Origin: Flammeovirgaceae bacterium UBA2366
GTDB lineage: Bacteria; Bacteroidota; Bacteroidia; Cytophagales; Cyclobacteriaceae
Assembly: GCA_002344065.1 (NCBI GenBank)
Contig: DDTK01000011.1
Span: forward strand, 620,001 to 684,000
Length of the DNA stretch: 64,000 nucleotides
Direction: 5' to 3'
Shown one piece after another: positions 1 to 9,819 of the stretch. The first letter of the stretch is position 1; each line of letters opens with the position of its first letter. The notes beneath the pieces were generated by a model that worked only from the letters and a program-made list of their open reading frames with translations, was not told the DNA's origin and searched no databases. The position numbers and the translations under genes were made by a program.

Positions 1-2712
1 AGGGGTGTCAGTCATCAGGCTAATCTTTTTCTCCTTTTCACCATCCGCCTTATTGTAACGGTTAATGTACAGTCGCCTGATGTTACCTAAAAAACCTATG
101 GCTTCACTGTATGTAGTTGAATCGAAACGGTTAACGGCAATGTTATCAATCCATTTGTAGTGATCGCGGTCTACCAATTCAGCTTCCCTCCTGATTTCAT
201 TTCTTAATAAATCAAGGTCATTGATAAGCTTGCGTTTAAGTTCATTATCCTGCGTATTCAGGTTATTAAGGCAAAACTGGAGCTTCGTTTCCAACTCGGG
301 GATGTAGTATATTTTTTTATAATCAGCATCAGCCATTACCTTATCTAAATAATAAAATTCCTGTTCATACCGATTGTCTTTAAACTGGGTTACCATACCG
401 GCTTCAAACGCCCACCGTGAAGCCATAATATCACCTACAAAAGGAACTGTGGCCGTGTTACCGATAACAGGGTTAAGCTTGTCAAACTTTACGACTACCC
501 CACTTAAAATAAGTTGGGGGATAATCAGCAATGGAATTAAAATATAAATCGTGACTGCTGAATTAAAACCAGAAGAAATATTCAAACCCAAAACATTGGC
601 AAAACAGGAAACCGTAAACAAGATCAACCAATGTTCCAGTAACATGCCACGAATTTCAAGAATATAATTACCAACAATAACAAACGAGAGCGTTTGAATG
701 GCAGAGAGTAAAAATAAAATTCCAATTTTGGACATCAGGTAGCTACTCCTGCTCAAATGCAGGAATGCTTCACGCTTCAATATTTTTCTGTCGCGAATAA
801 TCTCTTCTGCACTAACGGTAAGCCCCATAAACAAAGCCACGATTACACTCATAAAGAGATATGCCGGCAAATTCAAATTTTTGGCAAATACGTATCCTGA
901 AAGTAGCTTATCATCAACATTGTAAAAACGAACAATAAAGGCCAAAATAAAAGCCAGAAGGGGCGCCTCCAACAGGTTAATAATCATGTACTGCCGGTTG
1001 TGGATTTTCGCCTGCACATCGCGCAGCGAAAACAATTTAGTCTGCTTAAGACGTCCGGGAATACGCAGGGTGGATTTTACCGGCTTGGTAGAAACGGACG
1101 CCAGTGCATGACCTCCGATTTTTTTATACAGTTGATAGAGTTTAAACCATTGCTCGGGTAGCATTTTCCGCTCATTGGTAAACTGACCGTATTCATTTAT
1201 TACTTTAGTTTCAATGATATTGAAAATCTGTTCGGGATTGACATTTCCACATTCGTAACATTCGCCCATCTCGCTATTGATCATGTCAATAGCGCGTTTA
1301 AAATATACAATGGCGTCCACGGGATTACCATAATAAATCTGGTACCCACCGGTATCCAAAATCAACAACCGATCAAATTTTTTAAAAATATCCGATGAAG
1401 GCTGGTGTATCACAGCAAAAACCAATTTGCCTTTCAAAGCAAGTTCCTTCAACAGATCAATAATATTTTCTGAATCGCGCGATGACAAGCCGCTGGTAGG
1501 CTCATCGCAAAACAAAATGGCCGGCTCACGCAACAATTCAAGGCCTATATTAAGTCGCTTGCGCTGCCCCCCACTTATAGTCTTTTGTAAGGGCGATCCA
1601 ACTTTCAAATCCTTTCGTTCAGCCAGACCTAAATCTTCCAATGTTTTCATAACGAGGCTGTCTATAGACGCCTCATCCAAATCATTAAAACACAATTTTG
1701 CCGCATAGTAAAGATTCTGATAAACAGTTAAATCCTCAATAAGCAGATCATCTTGAGGCACAAAACCAATAACACCTTCAATTTTTTCGGGTTCCTTATG
1801 AATGTCAATGCCATTGACAAGCACTTTACCCCGTGTTGGTTTTTCCGAACCATTAAGTACATGGAGTAACGTTGACTTACCTGAGCCACTGGCTCCCATT
1901 AAGGCAACCAGGTTACCCGATTCTTCTGCCAGGTTAACTTCCTGCAATCCAATACCACCATTCTTAAATTTGAAATGGATATCCTTTCCCTCAAATGAAA
2001 TTCGTTCACTTACATTCAATCGTTTAAACCGACTGAGCACATCGCCATAGTAAATCGGTTCATCTTTATCCCAGCGCAGCGTACTACCAACACTCAGCAC
2101 CTGGATAGAACCCGACCGAAACGGAACACCATTTAAATAAACTTCGGAAGTACCAATGTACTTAACCAGGTAAAGTTCAGCCTGACTCAAATACAAGAAT
2201 TCAATAAAACCCTTTAAGTGATTTCTTTTGATGTGCAGGGCATGTTTAAAGGCTGAGTCATCCTTATTATCAACAATCAGTAAGGCCGGATGATCCAGGT
2301 GAGAGCTTTCCTTTCCTGCCAAAAAGGTTTTGATGGACTCCAGGTTCTCATCGCTAACACTAAACGATTTACAAATCAGTTTTAGCAACTCATCTTCATG
2401 CGGGGTAATTGTATCATCGGCTAAAACCAACCGAACCAGTTCAAGTACTACAATGTATTTCTGCTTCTGAGTAAGTCCCAGATTAATTTCTGCACAAATA
2501 CGATTGATATTATAGGCCTCGTCAGCGCCTGCCACGCTGGCAATCGTGCCCGCGTACTCATCGAACAAACTGAGGTACAATTCAATCTTGGATTCGTTTA
2601 AGTGCTCCCGCAAAAAGAGGCGCACCTGCTCTCGCTCCTGACGGGTTACTTCATCCTGACGGGCAACAACAGCAAAAAGTCTTAAAAGGGACTTTAGAAT
2701 TACTTCACTCAT
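1..2712 (-). CDS. TerB-domain / ABC transporter fusion (ABCG-like), partial, runs off the left edge
   Basis: The minus strand is open from an ATG at 2712 to the left edge (904 codons, no stop), so the C-terminus is missing. The first ~120 residues are helical and acidic and resemble a TerB-type domain. A beta-rich stretch near 140-240 could be an FHA-like domain, less certain. An ABC ATPase follows: Walker A GASGSGKST near residue 272, signature ISGGQRKR near 376, Walker B ILFCDEPTSGLS near 400. ABC-2 type membrane helices follow at about 575-740, then a soluble charged tail. The ATPase-before-membrane order is that of ABCG half-transporters. The substrate cannot be read from the sequence. 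Export or a signalling role coupled to TerB and FHA-like modules is inference. Confidence 0.85.
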   Translation of the reverse strand, partial: MSEVILKSLLRLFAVVARQDEVTRQEREQVRLFLREHLNESKIELYLSLFDEYAGTIASVAGADEAYNINRICAEINLGLTQKQKYIVVLELVRLVLADDTITPHEDELLKLICKSFSVSDENLESIKTFLAGKESSHLDHPALLIVDNKDDSAFKHALHIKRNHLKGFIEFLYLSQAELYLVKYIGTSEVYLNGVPFRSGSIQVLSVGSTLRWDKDEPIYYGDVLSRFKRLNVSERISFEGKDIHFKFKNGGIGLQEVNLAEESGNLVALMGASGSGKSTLLHVLNGSEKPTRGKVLVNGIDIHKEPEKIEGVIGFVPQDDLLIEDLTVYQNLYYAAKLCFNDLDEASIDSLVMKTLEDLGLAERKDLKVGSPLQKTISGGQRKRLNIGLELLREPAILFCDEPTSGLSSRDSENIIDLLKELALKGKLVFAVIHQPSSDIFKKFDRLLILDTGGYQIYYGNPVDAIVYFKRAIDMINSEMGECYECGNVNPEQIFNIIETKVINEYGQFTNERKMLPEQWFKLYQLYKKIGGHALASVSTKPVKSTLRIPGRLKQTKLFSLRDVQAKIHNRQYMIINLLEAPLLAFILAFIVRFYNVDDKLLSGYVFAKNLNLPAYLFMSVIVALFMGLTVSAEEIIRDRKILKREAFLHLSRSSYLMSKIGILFLLSAIQTLSFVIVGNYILEIRGMLLEHWLILFTVSCFANVLGLNISSGFNSAVTIYILIPLLIIPQLILSGVVVKFDKLNPVIGNTATVPFVGDIMASRWAFEAGMVTQFKDNRYEQEFYYLDKVMADADYKKIYYIPELETKLQFCLNNLNTQDNELKRKLINDLDLLRNEIRREAELVDRDHYKWIDNIAVNRFDSTTYSEAIGFLGNIRRLYINRYNKADGEKEKKISLMTDTP

Positions 2713-2764
2713 GAACGGATTATATTAGATTACTAAAGATAGGGAAAGAACCTGTAGCAACTAC

Positions 2765-2796
2765 AAAAAAAAAGGACTGGATTTCACCAGTCCTTT
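2765..2796 (-). terminator. Intrinsic terminator of the lipoprotein gene
   Basis: A 10-bp stem (AAAGGACTGG / CCAGTCCTTT) with a 6-nt loop is followed, on the minus strand, by a run of nine T. It lies about 20 bp past the stop of the lipoprotein gene and before the ABC fusion gene, so it separates the two transcription units. Confidence 0.85.
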
Positions 2797-2814
2797 CCTT
2801 GTGTCCATGCTCTG

Positions 2815-3699
2815 TTACTCAACAATAGATTTTCTCATCTTGGCAACTACCACCGATATCGTCTCCAGGTTCTTGTCGCTCAACACCATGTCCGCACGAT
2901 TATTCTTTATTTTCTCCTCAATATCCAACGATTCATAAGCTTCTTCAAGCTCTTTTAAATCTCTTACCATACCACTTACCGGGTCAGTCTGCTCAATGGC
3001 TGACAGCATCTTCAAAAGCTCCGAAACCGATTTCTTTTGATTGAGGATAACCTGTATTACCGGGGTAAGGATAACGTTGCGTGTATCGGTTGGAAGTAAA
3101 TCTTTTGGATACGTATTAACCAACCCAGTTGAAATATGAAGCCCTTCTACAAAGCTACCGGCCACTACCAATGCAGCTTGCTTGTTACGGGTGTCATCTT
3201 TCAGGAATTTTTCAGTTTCTTTGATTGACTCATCTAACAGTTTAGCCAAAGAATCCTTATTGGAAATATTTGCCTCAAACCGTTTCAAAATTTCAATATC
3301 GAAAGTTCCAATAACACCCAGGTAATCGGCCAGCGTTTTACAGGCATTCAAATACTCAATAGCTTCCTGTGTTTTATCGTACGATGTAAGGTAACCGATA
3401 TCGGCTGTATAAACACCCAAATTGAGTGATGCCTTATCTGTGCGATTGGTGTATTGATCAACTTTATTGCGTGAGTTCAATAAGCCCTGGTTAAATTCAG
3501 CACCGGTTTGCTGAATCAGGTATGGAATTTCTGTAGGTGATGGAATATTATAAACTACATCCTCTATAGTAGAGCGAAGGCCTTCTTCGGCCTCTTTAAA
3601 TTCATCAGCGTTACTCTTCTTATCCCCTGAACTGCAAGCACTAAGCCCAAGAATAAAGGCAAGACAGAAAAGTAAATAAAGGGAGTTTTTGGAATTCAT
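2815..3699 (-). CDS. Putative lipoprotein of unknown function
   Basis: The protein has about 294 residues when started at the ATG at 3699, which directly precedes a lipoprotein signal peptide (MNSKNSLYLLFCLAFILGL, lipobox LSAC). The frame stays open upstream to 3768, but that extension would put 23 charged residues before the signal and is unlikely. The mature part is mostly helical and rich in Glu, Lys and Asp, with no motif I recognise. It is monocistronic, ends in a clear terminator, and is divergent from a receiver-domain gene. Lipid anchoring is supported; the function is unknown. Confidence 0.8.
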   Translation of the reverse strand: MNSKNSLYLLFCLAFILGLSACSSGDKKSNADEFKEAEEGLRSTIEDVVYNIPSPTEIPYLIQQTGAEFNQGLLNSRNKVDQYTNRTDKASLNLGVYTADIGYLTSYDKTQEAIEYLNACKTLADYLGVIGTFDIEILKRFEANISNKDSLAKLLDESIKETEKFLKDDTRNKQAALVVAGSFVEGLHISTGLVNTYPKDLLPTDTRNVILTPVIQVILNQKKSVSELLKMLSAIEQTDPVSGMVRDLKELEEAYESLDIEEKIKNNRADMVLSDKNLETISVVVAKMRKSIVE

Positions 3700-3841
3700 A
3701 GTTTTGGTTGGGTTTAGAAGGTCAATTTTAACACATTTTTTGATGCTATAAAACCTAAAAAAAAACAATTTTTAGGGCTTTTTTTGTCCTTTTCGGCTGA
3801 TTTGTGTTAAGTTTATATAAACGGCTTTAATCTGTGAAAAC

Positions 3842-4246
3842 GTGAAGGGTATTGTTGAGACAACAGTTTTAATTGACGACAGCGAAATTGATCTTTTCAT
3901 TCAAAGAAGATTTCTTGAGGTCTATAGCTTTACCGATAACCTAATTGCCTATAAATCAGCGCAAGAGGCCATTGACTCCCTTTCGAGTAACACAGATAAC
4001 CCTTCTCCTGACATCATATTTCTCGACCTGAATATGCCTAATATTGACGGCTTCGGTTTCCTGGAAAGCTTCGAAAAAATGTCGGATCCCATTAAGGAAA
4101 AAACCCGTATTGTGGTGCTAACCAGCTCCAACAATAAGCATGATAAAGACCTTGTATTTCAACATAAAAATGTTGTTCAGTTTATTACCAAACCCATTAA
4201 ACAAAGCGACATTGATGTATTGAAAAAAATTATTGGTAAGGAGTAA
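3842..4246 (+). CDS. Single-domain response regulator (CheY-like)
   Basis: This 134-residue protein is only a receiver domain. The acidic pair is D12/D13, the phosphoacceptor is D62 in FLDLNMP, the switch Thr lies in VVLTSS and the conserved Lys in FITKPI. There is no output domain, so it probably acts by protein contact or in a phosphorelay. The start is GTG at 3842, and no ATG lies before the first beta strand. The AEID-type spacing (IDDSEID) is common in Bacteroidota stand-alone receivers. It sits tail to tail with a LytTR regulator gene but is on the other strand, so a shared pathway is possible but not shown. Confidence 0.85.
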   Translation: MKGIVETTVLIDDSEIDLFIQRRFLEVYSFTDNLIAYKSAQEAIDSLSSNTDNPSPDIIFLDLNMPNIDGFGFLESFEKMSDPIKEKTRIVVLTSSNNKHDKDLVFQHKNVVQFITKPIKQSDIDVLKKIIGKE

Positions 4247-4252
4247 TCCAGG

Positions 4253-5017
4253 TTACCGATCAAGCCAGTTTCGAAAATCCTGTACTCGTTCACGCGCCAC
4301 AATACAATCCTCATCTTTAGCACCCTCCAGTATAAGCTTTAACCGGCTGTTCGTATAGCTGATAATATCTTTAATTGCTTTTGTGCTTACCAGGTATTTA
4401 CGGTTAATGCGGAAATACAGGGATGGGTCGACCATTTCTTCCAGTTGATCCAGGGTGAAATCAAGAACATGATTCCTGTTATCATGTGTATGGCAAAAGG
4501 TTGCCTTATCCGCGCTAAAAAAATAGTGGATATCCTTTACTTCAATAGTGCGTAAATGCTCTCCTACTTTAATTACAAATCGTTCCTTGTACTTTCTGGA
4601 AAGTAATTCTACTACTTTACTGATGTTGTCGGAAATTTTATGCCCGGATTCCTGCCGGTCGTGGGTGAGTGTCTTGAATTTTTTTACGGCCAGTTGAAGT
4701 TCTTCCTTATCAACAGGTTTTAATATGTAATCAATACTATTAACCTTAAATGCCTTGAGTGCATACTCGTCATAGGCTGTAGTGAAAATCACAGGCGACT
4801 TTACATCAATCATTTCAAAAATTTCAAAACTCAATCCATCACCTAGTTGAATATCCATGAATATCAGGTCTGGTGTCGGATGTGTGTTCAGCCATTTCAC
4901 CGAACTTTTAACTGCATCTACCGTGCCGGCTATTATAGCATCAGGAGAAACTTCATATATCAGGCTTTCCAATCGCCTGGCCGCATGAATTTCATCTTCA
5001 ATAATTAATACATGCAT
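4253..5017 (-). CDS. LytTR-family response regulator
   Basis: The receiver domain spans residues 1-120 with the phosphoacceptor D55 in LIFMDIQ. A LytTR DNA-binding domain follows from about 145 to the end and contains the characteristic FRINRKYLV strand. LytTR regulators of this layout are usually phosphorylated by a 5TM/LytS-type kinase, and such a kinase gene lies 3 bp upstream in the same operon. The target genes are not visible here. Length and domain order are typical. Confidence 0.93.
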   Translation of the reverse strand: MHVLIIEDEIHAARRLESLIYEVSPDAIIAGTVDAVKSSVKWLNTHPTPDLIFMDIQLGDGLSFEIFEMIDVKSPVIFTTAYDEYALKAFKVNSIDYILKPVDKEELQLAVKKFKTLTHDRQESGHKISDNISKVVELLSRKYKERFVIKVGEHLRTIEVKDIHYFFSADKATFCHTHDNRNHVLDFTLDQLEEMVDPSLYFRINRKYLVSTKAIKDIISYTNSRLKLILEGAKDEDCIVARERVQDFRNWLDR

Positions 5018-5020
5018 AGC

Positions 5021-6040
5021 TTAATCCTCAACCTGTTTCAAAATAGGAAGGCGAACGATGAACTTGTCAGACAGCTCTTCTACTTCGACTTTTTTACTAG
5101 ACAAAAACTCGTATCGCAACCGGATATTACTGAGACCAACCCCTGCCGATTCCTCTGCAAGCACTTTCTTTTTTTGTAACGTATTTTCAATGACAATAAA
5201 ATCGTTGGCAGAATAAATTTTTACTGTCAAAGGTTGTTCGTTAGAAACTATATTATGCTTGATAGCATTTTCGATAAGCATTTGTAATACCAGGGGCGGA
5301 AAATCGGTCTTTACCCTATCAAGCTCAATGGAAACCCGTAGGTTATCACCAAATCTTATTTTCTGAAGAAAAAGGTATGACTCCAAAAAATTCAGTTCCT
5401 CCATTTTGGATACCAACTCGCGATCGCGTGTATCCAATACATAGCGATATACCTCCGATAACTGCTTAATAAATTTAGCCGCGAGGTCCTGGTCTTCATA
5501 AACCAGATTGGTAAGGGCATTAAAACTATTAAACAAAAAATGAGGGTTAATCTGGTTTTTCAAACTCTCATAGCGGGCAGTAACATTTTCTTGTTTAAGA
5601 CGCTCGGTATCCAATGCACTTTGTTTCCATTCCAATAAAAAAGCACGACCGTGCATAAATAAGGTAATAATAATAGTAATGACGGTTGCCGAATACACCA
5701 TGCTTTCGGATTTCCCGAAATCAATGTCAAATGCCCACTCGTACACCTTTACCAGTAAAAGCACACTGCTTATGGTATACACAACACTGCCCAACGAAAG
5801 AAGTATTAAACTTTTAACAGGCGATTTCAGCCAATCGATAAAAGAAGAAATCAATGCGCTGATAAGTGAATTTCCCTTCCATAGAAAAACCCACATCAAT
5901 GCGGTAAAGCTTCCGATGATCAGGTATTGCCGTGGCGATTTGGTATACCCCATTATCAAGGTCATAATAAAACCAGCAATGATGAGTATGGCAAAATCTC
6001 TTACCTGACGCAAAACCTCTTTTCGACTAACCTGAACCAT
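5021..6040 (-). CDS. LytS-like membrane sensor histidine kinase
   Basis: The protein has 339 residues. Four hydrophobic segments lie within about residues 14-130. The His_kinase (PF06580-type) box follows, with the phosphoacceptor H167 in NQINPHFLFNSFNAL, then a HATPase domain with the N-box MLIENAIKHN and the glycine motif GVGLSNIRLR. There is no large extracytoplasmic sensor loop, so it probably senses something in or near the membrane. It is the first gene of a two-gene operon with the LytTR regulator 3 bp downstream, its evident partner. Confidence 0.93.
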   Translation of the reverse strand: MVQVSRKEVLRQVRDFAILIIAGFIMTLIMGYTKSPRQYLIIGSFTALMWVFLWKGNSLISALISSFIDWLKSPVKSLILLSLGSVVYTISSVLLLVKVYEWAFDIDFGKSESMVYSATVITIIITLFMHGRAFLLEWKQSALDTERLKQENVTARYESLKNQINPHFLFNSFNALTNLVYEDQDLAAKFIKQLSEVYRYVLDTRDRELVSKMEELNFLESYLFLQKIRFGDNLRVSIELDRVKTDFPPLVLQMLIENAIKHNIVSNEQPLTVKIYSANDFIVIENTLQKKKVLAEESAGVGLSNIRLRYEFLSSKKVEVEELSDKFIVRLPILKQVED

Positions 6041-6056
6041 GCACCAAGATATTAAA

Positions 6057-6734
6057 TCATCTGATCTCTAACAGCCCTGCTAAACGATTACCTTTTTCCA
6101 GCTTCTTCCGATAGGTACGTATCCAAAAAATTATCAGCGGCACACCTACCAAGCTTGGCCAAATCCATTGCATCATTCCTGGAAGAAAAGTCATCACTTG
6201 TGTGGAGAATGCGGTTACCGAAGCAATAAAACCACCCAGCATGTTGCCCATGTGGCTGTAGAGCCAATCGAACTTACCCGGAGGCGGTTTAATGTAACGT
6301 TGCAATTCCGACCACACTACCAACATGCCGCCAAAACCAAAGCCGGAGGCCAACAATCCCAGCGAAGTGTGACCCTTTACTACCAGGTACATTCCCCACA
6401 CAAAAAATCCTATATTAAAAATACCTGCAACAACTCCAGCCATCCAATCGTACCAGGTTACACCCATCCCTTGATGCAGTTGCTTTCGATACAATGACCG
6501 ATAACCGATAAACACGGAGTAATAACTGAACACAGCAATCAATAAGAGAAATGGAATCCACTTGAGGGTAGATAATATAATGGCTGAAAAACAAATCCAC
6601 GTCATGCACCAAAAGAAGACCTTGCCCCATAAACGATGGGCGGTGCCTCCTTTGTGCACAACCATTGCCAGCGGAGCAACAACCAGCGAAATTACTCCCG
6701 CAAAGATGTGGCTGTATGTTAAGATTTTAATCAT
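6057..6734 (-). CDS. DUF2306-like integral membrane protein
   Basis: This 225-residue protein has about seven hydrophobic helices. It begins with a helix carrying a His (YSHIFAGVISLV) and has the short HRLWGKVFFW motif after the second segment. Both are characteristic of the DUF2306/YesL-like group of predicted membrane proteins whose function is not established. It is 16 bp downstream of the LytS-like kinase gene's start side and on the same strand, so it may be co-transcribed with that operon as its first gene. Conserved His residues in the helices could bind a metal or heme; that is speculation. Confidence 0.65.
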   Translation of the reverse strand: MIKILTYSHIFAGVISLVVAPLAMVVHKGGTAHRLWGKVFFWCMTWICFSAIILSTLKWIPFLLLIAVFSYYSVFIGYRSLYRKQLHQGMGVTWYDWMAGVVAGIFNIGFFVWGMYLVVKGHTSLGLLASGFGFGGMLVVWSELQRYIKPPPGKFDWLYSHMGNMLGGFIASVTAFSTQVMTFLPGMMQWIWPSLVGVPLIIFWIRTYRKKLEKGNRLAGLLEIR

Positions 6735-6770
6735 TAGGTTTGAGTAGTTAGTGTTGAGTGGTGAATTTAA

Positions 6771-6846
6771 AGCTACTAGTTTCTAGCTGTGAGCTACAAG
6801 CCTCAAGCTTGTGTCTTGTAGCTAGAAGCTCGCAACTCATAGCTTA
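6771..6846. repeat. Palindromic intergenic repeat, AGCT-rich family
   Basis: This is a mosaic inverted repeat built of AGCT words, with a central perfect pair AGCTACAAG (6792-6800) and CTTGTAGCT (6815-6823). Outer copies of CTAG/AGCT words extend the dyad. A related element lies at 20954-20985. It fills the gap between two minus-strand genes. Confidence 0.6.
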
Positions 6847-6855
6847 AATTTTGGT

Positions 6856-7503
6856 CTATTTACACTGTGCTCGCATTCCTTCCGCCATTGGCTTACCCCA
6901 GGTTGGCGCCAGCTGATTATCAGATTTAAAGGTCTCAAATTTTTCCAATGCCTTATTCAGTGTTCCACACGCTTCGGCAGTTGAACTTCCAAAAAACTGG
7001 GCTGTTCCATATTGCATCTGTGCCATGAGGCTAAGCGCCCTTGGATTTTCAGGATTTAAGGCAATAGCCTTTCCGAACGTTTGCATGGCAAGACCTGAAT
7101 ACTGCTGTCCACGCGAAGCTGGATCAACTGTAACACGCATCATGTGCACAAATCCTTCTACGGTTACTATCTCCGATTCAGCGGGGTTAATAGCTTTTGC
7201 CTTTTCAAGTGCTTTCAGCGACAAGTCCAGATAAGCGTCCTTCTTCTGCGCTTCTTTTTCGCGTGTTGCCATCATTACGTAACCGAAGCTGGCATAGTAA
7301 AAGGGCTCCCATTTATTTTTCTCCGCTTCACCGATACGTTCAAAAGCATTTACAGCCAATTGAATCTCATCAATCGTTTTTGCTGTGTATACAGACTGAA
7401 TATTTTTTTGCATCGACTCGTTGTAGCGATCGTTTGCTGTAGCCCCAAATGCCAGAAGCGACAAGGCCAGCAAAAAAAGAGGAATGATGTTCATGGTTTT
7501 CAT
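6856..7503 (-). CDS. Periplasmic TPR-repeat protein
   Basis: The protein has 215 residues. An N-terminal signal peptide (MKTMNIIPLFLLALSLLAFG) probably ends near ATA-ND. The remainder is helical, with tetratricopeptide-like spacing, for example around ALEKAKAINPAESE and FGKAIALNPENPRAL. Two cysteines (EACGTL and the C-terminal QCK) could form a disulfide. It starts 17 bp after the stop of the TonB-dependent receptor gene, so the two form an operon. A role as a periplasmic partner of that receptor is inference. Confidence 0.8.
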   Translation of the reverse strand: MKTMNIIPLFLLALSLLAFGATANDRYNESMQKNIQSVYTAKTIDEIQLAVNAFERIGEAEKNKWEPFYYASFGYVMMATREKEAQKKDAYLDLSLKALEKAKAINPAESEIVTVEGFVHMMRVTVDPASRGQQYSGLAMQTFGKAIALNPENPRALSLMAQMQYGTAQFFGSSTAEACGTLNKALEKFETFKSDNQLAPTWGKPMAEGMRAQCK

Positions 7504-7520
7504 AGTTGTAAGGTTAATGG

Positions 7521-9659
7521 TTAAAGACTTGGTAATTGGTTAACTGATTTATTTTTTGAAAGGGTAATAAAAACACCGAGAAAGATGAAGCGAGGTGCAG
7601 CCTGACGAATCGGGCGACTTGCAAAAACTCCATTATCATCCGGTGCTTTACTAAACTGGTATCCAAAAATATTATCGCGCCCCAGCAGATTGGTGCAGGA
7701 AAAGTAGATGATAAGGTGTGGTTTCGGCAGGTAACTGATGTTACCGCTTAAATCCTGATAACTTTTGGTTCGGCCATTGTTAAAGATTTCTTCATTCGGG
7801 TTATTGTAGGGTCTGCCGCTGGTGTACGAATAGGTAAATCCCAGTTGTGATTTAAGCTTCACAAAGAATTGCTTATAAACGACTGAGAAATTGTGCGCTG
7901 ACGCAAATGAAGGTGTTACAGAATAAGGAGTATTCAGGTAATTTCTTTCTGTATCCAGAAAGGAATACGAAACCCAGTAATCAACATTGCGAAAAGTTTT
8001 ATTGTCACGCCAGAAGAGCTCAATACCACGGGCATATCCAGATCCATTATTGGTAAACGCACTATCATCAAATTTAACCAGATCGGAATAGGTCTTGTAA
8101 TAGCCTTCAATTCTGAATGTTCTGTTATGCTGAATGAGCTGATAATTCAAAATGTAGTGATCAGCTTTCTCCGGTAATAAATCGGGTGCAGATCTGAGCC
8201 ACTGCTGATTGGCTGATTGACGAAATTTCCCGTACGCTACCGATACCTGACCATTTTTACTTGTTTTATAGGCCAATGAAATACGTGGATCAATACTTCC
8301 CTGGTTAATCAGGCTATTGTATTCTACACGTCCACCCGCCCGTGTTACAAACTTGTTACTGGTATAGACATCGGCTTCCAGAAATGCCGCGGCAATCAGT
8401 TCATTAAATCCCAATGCGCGAGTGGACGTATCAACACGGGCTTGATACTCATGGTTGATTACCTCTCCTCCAGCACGAAGTTCAAGTTTATCACTTAACG
8501 AACCATCAAATGCTACTTTAGCATGAATACCCTTATCAGCTTCTGTTATTTTCAACGCATTTAACGATACATCATTATCAATGGCGGTGTAGGACAATCC
8601 AGTGCGCAAAGACCATTTTGGAGTAAGGGATGTTTTATACGAACCATTCAGGTAACCGAAATTATTCCGCAAGTCCTGTAGAACCTTTACCGATGGATCA
8701 CCAACCGCATGATCATAAAGTGAGAAATTGGAATGATTGTAATTACCATAAACTTTAAACATTCCTGACTTCCCCACGCGCTGACGATAGGCCGAACTGG
8801 CCTCCAGCGATTCGGGTGGTTTAACCCAGTCTACCTCCTGACTAATGAGATTGAAGTAAGGTCGGATATTGGTATAACCAACTTTACCAGCCCACGAAGA
8901 CTTTTCCCATGCCTGGGTATGCGCCACATCAGCACCAACGGATAGAAGTCCGATGTCCGTACGCGAAAATTGTTCTTCATCTTTTGAGTCTAGCACTAAA
9001 GCGGATGAAAGCGCCTGACCATATTCTGCTGAATATCCTCCGGTGCTGAAACTTGTTCCTTTAAACATAAAAGGAAGAAATCTTCCACGCGAAGGTGTGT
9101 TGGGTGCGGCAGGACCGTAAGCATCCAGCACCAGCATGCCATCAATAAAAGTGCGGGCTTCATTACCATCACCTCCCCGAACAAACAAGCGGCCGCTCTC
9201 TCCTACTTTCTGTGTTCCCGGAAGTGTGTTCAGCGCACCGGCTATATCGGCAGTAGCACCGGCAGTGGTGGCGATGTCGAGTGCTTTAAAAATTGTTCTT
9301 CGCGATTCATCACTGGCCGCAAAAGCACCGGCTGTAATGGTTACTGCTTCCAGTTGATTGACTTCTTCTTTGAGCGTAACACCTACTTCAAGCTTTGATG
9401 CGCTGAGATCAAGCGTTTGCCTGAATTCTTTAAAGCCAATAAACTTTACCACCAGCGTTTGTATTCCTGCTTCTGAAGTTGTAAAGTCAAATTTGCCTGA
9501 GGCATCCGAAGTGGTTCCATCATAAGTGTTAAGCAATAGAATATTGGCACCCGGTATAGGTTCGCCCTTAGCATCGGTTACGGTACCTGAAATCCTGGTC
9601 TGGGCAACCAGTATCTCCGTCAAAAGAAGTAGTAATACACTAATAATATTTCCTTTCAT
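7521..9659 (-). CDS. TonB-dependent receptor with carboxypeptidase-regulatory-like domain
   Basis: The 712-residue protein opens with a signal peptide ending near LVAQ. A CarboxypepD_reg-like beta domain follows (about 20-105, with VTDAKGEPIPGANI and the TSDASGKF turn). A plug domain (about 110-230) and an outer-membrane beta-barrel follow, ending with alternating aromatic strands. Such proteins take up ligands across the outer membrane using TonB energy. It is not a SusC by size, and no SusD-like gene is adjacent. The neighbouring TPR gene is co-directional and 17 bp downstream. The substrate is unknown. Confidence 0.9.
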   Translation of the reverse strand: MKGNIISVLLLLLTEILVAQTRISGTVTDAKGEPIPGANILLLNTYDGTTSDASGKFDFTTSEAGIQTLVVKFIGFKEFRQTLDLSASKLEVGVTLKEEVNQLEAVTITAGAFAASDESRRTIFKALDIATTAGATADIAGALNTLPGTQKVGESGRLFVRGGDGNEARTFIDGMLVLDAYGPAAPNTPSRGRFLPFMFKGTSFSTGGYSAEYGQALSSALVLDSKDEEQFSRTDIGLLSVGADVAHTQAWEKSSWAGKVGYTNIRPYFNLISQEVDWVKPPESLEASSAYRQRVGKSGMFKVYGNYNHSNFSLYDHAVGDPSVKVLQDLRNNFGYLNGSYKTSLTPKWSLRTGLSYTAIDNDVSLNALKITEADKGIHAKVAFDGSLSDKLELRAGGEVINHEYQARVDTSTRALGFNELIAAAFLEADVYTSNKFVTRAGGRVEYNSLINQGSIDPRISLAYKTSKNGQVSVAYGKFRQSANQQWLRSAPDLLPEKADHYILNYQLIQHNRTFRIEGYYKTYSDLVKFDDSAFTNNGSGYARGIELFWRDNKTFRNVDYWVSYSFLDTERNYLNTPYSVTPSFASAHNFSVVYKQFFVKLKSQLGFTYSYTSGRPYNNPNEEIFNNGRTKSYQDLSGNISYLPKPHLIIYFSCTNLLGRDNIFGYQFSKAPDDNGVFASRPIRQAAPRFIFLGVFITLSKNKSVNQLPSL

Positions 9660-9819
9660 AACTCATCCGCTTTTGGCTGACTTCACGGTAAAAGTGCTGG
9701 CCGCGATGCACTAATTCTAAAAGGAGTTACCAGACTGTAATTCCAACCGGATGAACTGTGGAATTCTTGTTACAGGTCGGTGGATTAATTCTTAAAAAAA
9801 AGGGATGCCCAGAACGGGA

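Noticed and set aside
1427..1708. Open frame antisense to the ABC transporter
   Set aside because: It covers the Walker B and signature region of the real minus-strand gene and has no family features.
3700..3768. Upstream extension of the lipoprotein frame
   Set aside because: It would bury the signal peptide and lipobox 23 residues into the protein.
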